Shown: positions 14,463-19,481 of the stretch, piece by piece
Layout: every line of letters starts with the position of its first letter
Position numbering within the stretch: position 1 is the stretch's first letter
Source: Albidovulum sp.
GTDB taxonomy: Bacteria > Pseudomonadota > Alphaproteobacteria > Rhodobacterales > Rhodobacteraceae
Assembly: GCA_030837825.1 (NCBI GenBank)
Contig: JAUQYB010000127.1
Location: forward strand, 1 to 19,481
Length of the DNA: 19,481 nt
Direction: 5' to 3'
Notes under the pieces: model-generated
What the model was told of the DNA's origin: nothing
Databases searched by the model: none
Seen by the model: the letters and a program-made list of their open reading frames with translations, nothing else
Translations under genes and position numbers: made by a program

Positions 14463-14507
14463 CCGCCGCGAGGTCCCCGCTTTCGCGCCGGGTGACACAG
14501 GCCTGCC

Positions 14508-15092
14508 TTACCCCTCTCCCGGCCGGATCATCTCGAACACCTCCCGCACCACCGAATAGTCGCGGTAGCCGCCGCGGGCGAGGGCGCCGAAGCGGGTGAC
14601 GTCGAAGCGACCGTCGACGAGGCAGTCGTCACGCAGGTGGATGCCCTTGACCTCGCCCAGGACGAGGAAGTTGCCCTGCCCGCGCAGGCGGAGGATCTCG
14701 ATCACCTCGCATTCGAGGCAGGCCGGCGCGCCGTCGACGCGCGGGCAGGGGATGGTAACGCAGTCGGCCTTCGCCACCCCGGCGAGCGCGAACTCGTCGG
14801 TTCCCGGCGGCCAGGCGCCCGAGGTGAGGTTCATCGCCTCGCGCGCGGCAAATTCCACGGTGGAGATCGAGAAGACGCCGGTTTCCTCGGCGTTCCTGAG
14901 CGAATCCTTGCGCGCGTTCGGGGCGAACATCACCTGCGGCGGGGTATAGGCCAGCGCGTTGAAGAAGGAATAGGGGGCGAGGTTGTCGCCGTCGCGCCCG
15001 CGCGTCCCGACCCAGGCGATGGGGCGGGGATTGACGATGGCGTTCAGCGGGTTGTGCGGCAGGCCGTGGCCGTCCTCGGGGCGGTAGAACAT
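14508..15092 (-). CDS. Flavin reductase-like FMN-binding protein
   Basis: The 194-residue product belongs to the flavin reductase-like split-barrel family (as in the reductase components of two-component monooxygenases). It shows NPRPIAWVGTRG near the N-terminus, LAPYSFFNALAYTPPQVMFA, and the central FSISTVEFAAREAMNLTSG. It probably reduces flavin with NAD(P)H or acts as a flavoprotein of unknown substrate; no oxygenase partner is nearby. I prefer ATG 15092 because GAGG lies six bases before it. ATG 15104 gives four more residues but has no ribosome site. It is the first backbone gene after the restriction-modification cassette, 45 nt from the HNH stop, and is divergent from the GNAT gene. 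Confidence 0.88.
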   Translation of the reverse strand: MFYRPEDGHGLPHNPLNAIVNPRPIAWVGTRGRDGDNLAPYSFFNALAYTPPQVMFAPNARKDSLRNAEETGVFSISTVEFAAREAMNLTSGAWPPGTDEFALAGVAKADCVTIPCPRVDGAPACLECEVIEILRLRGQGNFLVLGEVKGIHLRDDCLVDGRFDVTRFGALARGGYRDYSVVREVFEMIRPGEG

Positions 15093-15104
15093 CGGGCGCC
15101 TCAT

Positions 15105-15138
15105 TCGGTTTGAACCGATCCTGCCCCCATGCTAGGGG
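15105..15138 (+). promoter_or_regulatory. Dyad and possible promoter in the divergent region
   Basis: TCGGTT-TG-AACCGA (15105-15118) is a perfect 6-bp dyad in the 79-bp region between the divergent flavin reductase and GNAT genes. It overlaps a -35-like TTGAAC (15110-15115). A spacer of 17 bp leads to TAGGGG (15133-15138), preceded by an extended-type TGC. The dyad could be an operator acting on both genes. No regulator gene is nearby. Confidence 0.35.
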
Positions 15139-15171
15139 CGATTTCCAGCGGATTCGGGGAGAGCAGGCGCG

Positions 15172-15669
15172 GTGTACCGGCTGGAGGAGGAGACGGAGGC
15201 CGACTGGTGGGAGGTCGAGGCGCTCTATGACCTCTGCTTCGCGCCGGGGCGGACGGCGCTGTCGTCCTACCGGTTGCGCGACGGTGTGCCCCAGGTCCGC
15301 GAGCTTTGCCATGTGCTGCGCGACGGCGAGGGCGTGCTGGCGGCGGTGATCCGCTACTGGCCGGTCGAGGTGGCGGGGCGGCGGGTGCTGCTTCTCGGCC
15401 CGGTGGCGGTGCATCCGACCCGGCAGGGCGAGGGGCTGGGGGGCCTGCTGATCCGCGAGAGCCTGGCCGAGGCGCGCCGGCTGGGGTGGGAGCGGGTGCT
15501 CCTGGTGGGCGACGCGCCCTACTATCGGCGCTTCGGGTTCCGCAAGCTCGAGGGCGTCGAGATGCCGCCGCCGACCAACCCCGAGCGGGTGCTGGGCCTG
15601 GCGCTGAAGCCCGGCGCCTGGAAGGGCGTGGCCGGGCCGGTCGGGAAGGCGCGGATTGACGAAGCCTGA
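15172..15669 (+). CDS. GNAT N-acetyltransferase (YhbS-like)
   Basis: The 165-residue product is a compact GNAT. The acetyl-CoA motif A is LLGPVAVHPTRQGEGLGGLLIRESLAEARRLG, with the R-Q-G-E-G-L-G pyrophosphate loop. VLLVGDAPYYRRFGFRKLEG follows, the 'D-x-x-Y-Y-x-R-F-G-F' segment typical of YhbS-type acetyltransferases. The substrate is unknown. The start is GTG at 15172 with a GGGGAGAG purine stretch upstream. It lies 50 nt before the EcsC-family gene on the same strand, so the two may be co-transcribed. Confidence 0.88.
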   Translation: MYRLEEETEADWWEVEALYDLCFAPGRTALSSYRLRDGVPQVRELCHVLRDGEGVLAAVIRYWPVEVAGRRVLLLGPVAVHPTRQGEGLGGLLIRESLAEARRLGWERVLLVGDAPYYRRFGFRKLEGVEMPPPTNPERVLGLALKPGAWKGVAGPVGKARIDEA

Positions 15670-15719
15670 TCGGGTGCCCAAGTCTTTCGGGCGGTTCGGC
15701 GCAAAACGGAGGCGGAGCG

Positions 15720-16499
15720 GTGACGACCGGAGCGATGGGCATGGAGCCGGAGCCGCTGGCGCCCGAGGCGGCGGCGGAAATCGCGCGGCTGGCCGGGCGG
15801 GCGCGGGCGGCGCGCGGTCTGCTGATGAAGGTGATCAGCCTCGCCGGGTCGAAGGCGGAAAATGCGCTCGACGCGCTGCCGGGCGGCGTCAGGGCGGCGA
15901 TCGAGGCGGCGACGGAAAGGGCGCTGGAGCTGGCCTACCGGGGGGCCGAGGCGGCGGGGAAGGCCGCGCCGGTGCCCCGGATCGGCCGGCACGGCCACAC
16001 GATCGCGGCCACGGTCAGCGGCGCGGCGGGGGGGCTTGCCGGGCTCGGCTCGACGCTGGTGGAGCTGCCGGTGACGGTGGCGATCATCTTTGCGGCGATC
16101 CAGCGCGCGGCGCGGGCCGAGGGCTTCGATCCGGCGGAGGAGACGGTGCGACGGCACTGCCTGATGGTCTTCACCGCCGGCGATCCTGCCGACCCGGCGG
16201 ACGACGGGGTGAACACCAGCTTCCTCGCCAGCCGGGCGATGGTCTCGGGGGCGACGGTGCAGCGGCTGATCGCCGCGGTGGCGCCGCGGCTTGCGGCCGT
16301 GCTGACCGAGAAGCTGGCGGCGCAGGCGGTGCCGGTGCTGGGCAGCGTCGCGGGGGCGGGGATCAACTATGCCTTCACCCGCTATTATCAGGAGATGGCC
16401 GAGATCCGCTTCGCCCTGCTGCGGCTGGCGCGGCAGCATGGCGAGGCGGCGGTGACTGCCGCCTTCCGGGCGGAGCGGGCGCTTCGGGCCGGAGGGTAG
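15720..16499 (+). CDS. EcsC-family protein
   Basis: The 259-residue product matches the EcsC family, named after the third gene of the Bacillus ecs ABC-transporter operon; its biochemical role is unknown. Recognisable parts are the helical N-terminal segment, the hydrophobic core TIAATVSGAAGGLAGLGSTLVELPVTVAIIFAAIQRAA, and the C-terminal half with AVPVLGSVAGAGINYAFTRYY. The last is a glycine-rich, membrane-prone motif of the family. The start is GTG at 15720 with GGAGG eight bases upstream; ATG 15735 is a fallback. No ecsA/ecsB homologue is present. It ends 7 nt from the convergent ptsP. Confidence 0.8.
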   Translation: MTTGAMGMEPEPLAPEAAAEIARLAGRARAARGLLMKVISLAGSKAENALDALPGGVRAAIEAATERALELAYRGAEAAGKAAPVPRIGRHGHTIAATVSGAAGGLAGLGSTLVELPVTVAIIFAAIQRAARAEGFDPAEETVRRHCLMVFTAGDPADPADDGVNTSFLASRAMVSGATVQRLIAAVAPRLAAVLTEKLAAQAVPVLGSVAGAGINYAFTRYYQEMAEIRFALLRLARQHGEAAVTAAFRAERALRAGG

Positions 16500-16506
16500 G
16501 GCAGGC

Positions 16507-18747
16507 TCAGATGTCCTGACGCGCCAGCCACTCCATCACCGGGATGCGGACATTGGCGGCACCGCTGGCGCATTCGCGGTCGATGAGCGCGCGCAGTTCG
16601 GTCAGGTCCACCCGCCGGATCAGGTGCTTGACCGGGCCGATCGAGGCGGGGCGCATCGACAGCGTGCGGATGCCGAGGGCGGCGATGCAGAGCGCCTCGA
16701 TCGGGCGGCCGGCATCCTCGCCGCAGAACGACAGCGGCGTATCGCTGGCCGCGCAGCGCCCGACGATGTGCGAGACGAAGCGCAGGAAGCTGGTGTTGAG
16801 CATGTCGTAGCGGCGGCGCACCGCCTCGTTCTCGCGGTCGGCGGCGAAGAAGAACTGCTTGAGATCGTTGCCGCCGATCGAGATGAAGTCGCAGGTCTGA
16901 AAGAAGGCATCGGGGGCATAGGCGAGCGAGGGCGTCTCGAGCATCGCCCCGATCTCGAGGCCCGCCGGCAGGGCGTGGCCGAGCTGACGCTCGCGCTCGA
17001 TCTCGTCGAGGAGCATCTGGCGGGCGCGGTCGAACTCTCCGATCTCGGCCACGAAGGGGAACATCACGGTCAGGGGGCGCCCTCCTGCGGCGCGGATCAG
17101 CGCCTGGAGCTGCATCCGCATCACGCCGGGCTTGTCGAGGCCGACGCGGATCGCGCGCCAGCCCATCGCAGGGTTCGGCTCGTCCACCCGCTTCATGTAG
17201 GGCAGAACCTTGTCCGAGCCGATGTCGAGGGTGCGGAAGGCGATCCGCTTGCCCTTCGCGGCATCCATCACGCTGGAATAGATCGCCGCAAGCTCCGAGC
17301 GCTTCGGCACATGGGCACGGATCAGGAACTGCAGTTCGGTGCGGAAGAGGCCGACGCCGTCGGCGCCCGAGCCCACCAGCGACGGCAGGTCGGCCATCAG
17401 CCCGGCGTTCATGTGAAGCGCGATCCGGGTGCCGCATCTGGCCTCGGCCGGAAGGTCGCGCAGGCCGGCGTAGCGGCTTTGCGCGGCCGCCTGCATGGCG
17501 ATCTTGTCGCGGAAGGCGGCGGCCACCGTGTCTTCGGGGCGCAGGTGGACGACGCCCTGGTCGCCATCGACAAGGATGGCGTCGCCGTTCAGCGCCTCGG
17601 TGGTGATCCGGTCGGCGTGGATGACGAGCGGGATCGCCAGCGCCCGCGCCACGACGGCGGCGTGAGAGCCGACAGAACCTTCCTCGAGCACCACGCCCCT
17701 GAGCTTGCGGCCGTAGTCCAGAAGTTCGGCCGGGCCGATGTTGCGGGCGACGAGGATCGGGCTTTCGGGCATCTCGGCGCCGGTGTTCCGGCCCTGGCCG
17801 GTGAGGATGCGCAGGAGCCGGTTCGACAGGTCGTCGAGATCGTGAAGCCGGTCGCGCAGGTAGGGGTCGGCGACCGATTCGAGCCGCGCCCGGGCGGTGG
17901 ACTGTTCCTTTTCCACCGCCGCCTCGGCCGAGAGGCCGCGGGTGATGTCTTCTTCCATCCGCCGCAGCCAGCCGCGCGAATGGGCGAACATCCGGTAGGC
18001 TTCGAGAACCTGCTTCTGTTCCTTGTCGAGGCTTTCGGCGGCGAGGAGGTCATCCACCGAGACGCGCAGCTCGCTCACCGCCGCGCGGATGCGCTCGATC
18101 TCGGTCAGGGGATCGTCGGCGACCGGATTGGTCACCACGACGCGCGGCTCGTGCAGCCAGACGCGGCCCTCGGCGGCGCCCTCCTGCCCGGTGGCGCCGC
18201 GGAACATGACCGGGCGCTTGTGCAGCCCCGCCATCGCGCCGCCGTCGCCGACGAAGGCGCCAAGCTCGGTCATCTCGGCCAGCACCATCGCCACGACCTC
18301 GAGCGCGTCCACCTCGTCCACCGAGAATTCGCGCGCGGTCTTCGACTGCACCACGATAACACCGAGCTTCTCGCCGACGCGCTGGATCGGCACGCCGAGG
18401 AAGGAGGAATAGATCTCCTCCCCGGTTTCGGGCATGTAGCGGAAGCCCTTTTCGGCCGGGGCATTGGCGGTGTTCACCGGCGTCAGCGTGCGGGCGACGC
18501 GGCCGACCAGCCCCTCGCCGATCCGCATCCGCGTCTTGTGGACCGATTCGCTCCTGAGCCCCTCGGTGGCGCAAAGCTCGAGCGTCTCCTCGTCGCGGAA
18601 GAGGTAGATCGAGCAGACCTCGCATCCCATCGAATCCGCGATCAGATGGGTGATCCGGTCGAGCCGCTCCTGGCCTGCGCCCGGCTCTGCAAGAGTGTCG
18701 CGCAAGCGTCTGAGAAGCTTTCGGCTTTCGCTTTCGGTTCGATCCAC
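16507..18747 (-). CDS. ptsP: Phosphoenolpyruvate-protein phosphotransferase PtsP (EI-Ntr)
   Basis: PtsP is Enzyme I of the nitrogen-related phosphotransferase system; it phosphorylates NPr, which passes the phosphate to EIIA-Ntr (PtsN). The 746-residue length and the N-terminal GAF domain (about residues 15-160, with CEVCSIYLF and GEGLVGRVA) distinguish it from sugar-PTS EI. The phosphorylated histidine is H362 in EGSVGSHAAVVARAL. The C-terminal PEP-binding barrel shows VGLFRTELQFL, FRTLDIGSDK, FISIGGNDLKQ and the SFCGEDAG loop with the catalytic Cys. The start is GTG at 18747. It follows lysC on the same strand after a 169-nt gap, a neighbourhood I associate with Rhodobacteraceae. The remaining Ntr-PTS genes are not in the window. 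Confidence 0.95.
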   Translation of the reverse strand: MDRTESESRKLLRRLRDTLAEPGAGQERLDRITHLIADSMGCEVCSIYLFRDEETLELCATEGLRSESVHKTRMRIGEGLVGRVARTLTPVNTANAPAEKGFRYMPETGEEIYSSFLGVPIQRVGEKLGVIVVQSKTAREFSVDEVDALEVVAMVLAEMTELGAFVGDGGAMAGLHKRPVMFRGATGQEGAAEGRVWLHEPRVVVTNPVADDPLTEIERIRAAVSELRVSVDDLLAAESLDKEQKQVLEAYRMFAHSRGWLRRMEEDITRGLSAEAAVEKEQSTARARLESVADPYLRDRLHDLDDLSNRLLRILTGQGRNTGAEMPESPILVARNIGPAELLDYGRKLRGVVLEEGSVGSHAAVVARALAIPLVIHADRITTEALNGDAILVDGDQGVVHLRPEDTVAAAFRDKIAMQAAAQSRYAGLRDLPAEARCGTRIALHMNAGLMADLPSLVGSGADGVGLFRTELQFLIRAHVPKRSELAAIYSSVMDAAKGKRIAFRTLDIGSDKVLPYMKRVDEPNPAMGWRAIRVGLDKPGVMRMQLQALIRAAGGRPLTVMFPFVAEIGEFDRARQMLLDEIERERQLGHALPAGLEIGAMLETPSLAYAPDAFFQTCDFISIGGNDLKQFFFAADRENEAVRRRYDMLNTSFLRFVSHIVGRCAASDTPLSFCGEDAGRPIEALCIAALGIRTLSMRPASIGPVKHLIRRVDLTELRALIDRECASGAANVRIPVMEWLARQDI

Positions 18748-18916
18748 CCTCTGCCGTCCCGGTCGGTGTTTTTCCCTCTATAGGCGAAGCGGTGGCAAAT
18801 GGGGAGTGCCGAATGCTGCCGGGCGACGAGGGCGCGCAATTGCCCGCCCGTCAGGCGGCCGGGCCCGGGGGCGGCAAACCTGCCCGCCTGCATCCTCTGC
18901 CCCGGCGGGGGGCCGA

Positions 18917-19481
18917 TCAGGCCTTTTCCAGCTCGAAGGCGTCGTGCAGCGCCTGGACCGCCAATTCCAGGTACTTCCGGTCGATCAGCACCGAAATCTT
19001 GATCTCGGACGTGGCGATGACCTTGATGTTGATGTTCTCGGCGGAAAGCGCCGCGAACATCTTGGCCGCCACGCCGGCATGGCTTCTCATGCCGATGCCG
19101 ACGACCGAGACCTTGGCCACGTCGGTGTCGATGATCAGTTCGTCATACTGGATCTTGCCCGCCGCCTTCGCTTCCTCGATCGCCTTCTGGGCGCGGGGAA
19201 CCTGGTTCGTCGGGCAGGAGAAGGTCATATCGGTGACGGCGCCGGGATGGGCCGCGTCATAGTCCTTTTCCGAAATGTTCTGGACGATCATGTCGACATT
19301 GACCCCGGCCTCCGACAGCGTGCCGAAGATCGCCGAGGCGACGCCCGGACGGTCCTCGATGGTGAAGAGGGTGATCTTGGCCTCGTCGCGCGAATAGGCG
19401 ACGCCCGAGACGACTTTCGATTCCATGATTTCCTCCTCGCCGCAGACCAGCGTTCCAGAATTTTCGTCGGTGTCCTCGAAG
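18917..19481 (-). CDS. lysC: Aspartate kinase, C-terminal part (cut by window edge)
   Basis: The frame is open to the right edge, so the true start and the kinase domain lie outside the window. What is present is the end of the catalytic part (FEDTDENSGTLVCGEEEI) and the paired ACT regulatory domains. The first contains VVSGVAYSRDEAKITLFTIEDRPGVASAIFGTLSEAGVNVDMIVQN, and the second VAKVSVVGIGMRSHAGVAAKMFAALSAENINIKVIATSEIKISVLID. These ACT motifs bind lysine and/or threonine for feedback inhibition. Aspartate kinase makes aspartyl phosphate, the first step of the lysine, threonine and methionine pathway, to which thrC in this window also belongs. The ATG at 19426 is internal, not the start. 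Confidence 0.95.
   Translation of the reverse strand, partial: FEDTDENSGTLVCGEEEIMESKVVSGVAYSRDEAKITLFTIEDRPGVASAIFGTLSEAGVNVDMIVQNISEKDYDAAHPGAVTDMTFSCPTNQVPRAQKAIEEAKAAGKIQYDELIIDTDVAKVSVVGIGMRSHAGVAAKMFAALSAENINIKVIATSEIKISVLIDRKYLELAVQALHDAFELEKA

Noticed and set aside
11649..15143. 12-mer CTAGGGGCGATT at 11649-11660 and 15132-15143 flanking the accessory interval
   Set aside because: About ten shared 12-mers are expected by chance in a window this size, the similarity does not extend beyond the 12 bases, and both copies lie outside the actual composition boundaries.
16624..18783. Plus-strand open frame of 719 residues opposite ptsP
   Set aside because: PtsP on the minus strand has all catalytic motifs. 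The antisense frame is open only because of codon bias.
18748..18916. Terminator between lysC and ptsP
   Set aside because: The gap is GC-rich with several short imperfect stems, but none is long, perfect and well placed, so I do not annotate one.
1..19481. CRISPR arrays, tRNA or rRNA genes, prophage or insertion sequences
   Set aside because: No regularly spaced long repeats, no recognisable structural RNA and no transposase, integrase or phage protein was seen. The only tandem array is the 11-bp unit at 11703-11757, far too short for CRISPR.

Overview
The window is high-GC DNA with the gene content of a Rhodobacteraceae-type alphaproteobacterium. This rests on the order ctaC-ctaB-small ORF-ctaG-ctaE-SURF1-thrC-M16 peptidase, the neighbouring ptsP and lysC, and the strong GC bias at third codon positions. 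No rRNA, tRNA, CRISPR array, transposase or phage gene is visible. Most of the sequence is ordinary chromosomal backbone, with one small accessory island.

Layout: positions 1-387 hold no convincing gene but have a G-rich tract and inverted repeats. A PPOX-fold flavoprotein gene (388-1002, +) converges on tldD (1037-2458, -) across a hairpin. A divergent region with an FNR-type box (2477-2490) then leads into the aa3 cytochrome c oxidase operon: ctaC (subunit II), ctaB (heme O synthase), a 54-residue membrane protein, ctaG (CuB insertion) and ctaE (subunit III). A hairpin separates this from SURF1, thrC, an M16 zinc peptidase and a RimJ-type acetyltransferase, which are packed with 1-4 nt overlaps or a 10 nt gap. 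A GlcD-like FAD oxidase gene (10145-11557) follows a hairpin-containing intergenic element.

The accessory part is 11558-14507. It contains a terminator-like hairpin, an array of five 11-bp units, and the 5' third of a high-GC adenine-type DNA methyltransferase gene that breaks off abruptly at about 12274. It is joined to an AT-richer two-gene restriction-modification cassette: an M.PvuII-like N4-cytosine methyltransferase (12354-13436) and an HNH endonuclease (13440-14462). Backbone composition resumes right after the HNH stop codon, and the missing 3' part of the first methyltransferase is not present. This looks like one restriction-modification locus overwritten by another at a defence hotspot.

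The right part is backbone again: a flavin reductase-like gene (-) diverging from a GNAT acetyltransferase and an EcsC-family gene (+), then ptsP (nitrogen PTS Enzyme I, -) and the C-terminal end of aspartate kinase lysC (-), which is cut by the window edge. The cox cluster makes and metallates the terminal oxidase, while thrC and lysC both belong to aspartate-family amino acid synthesis. The other genes have no clear functional tie to each other.
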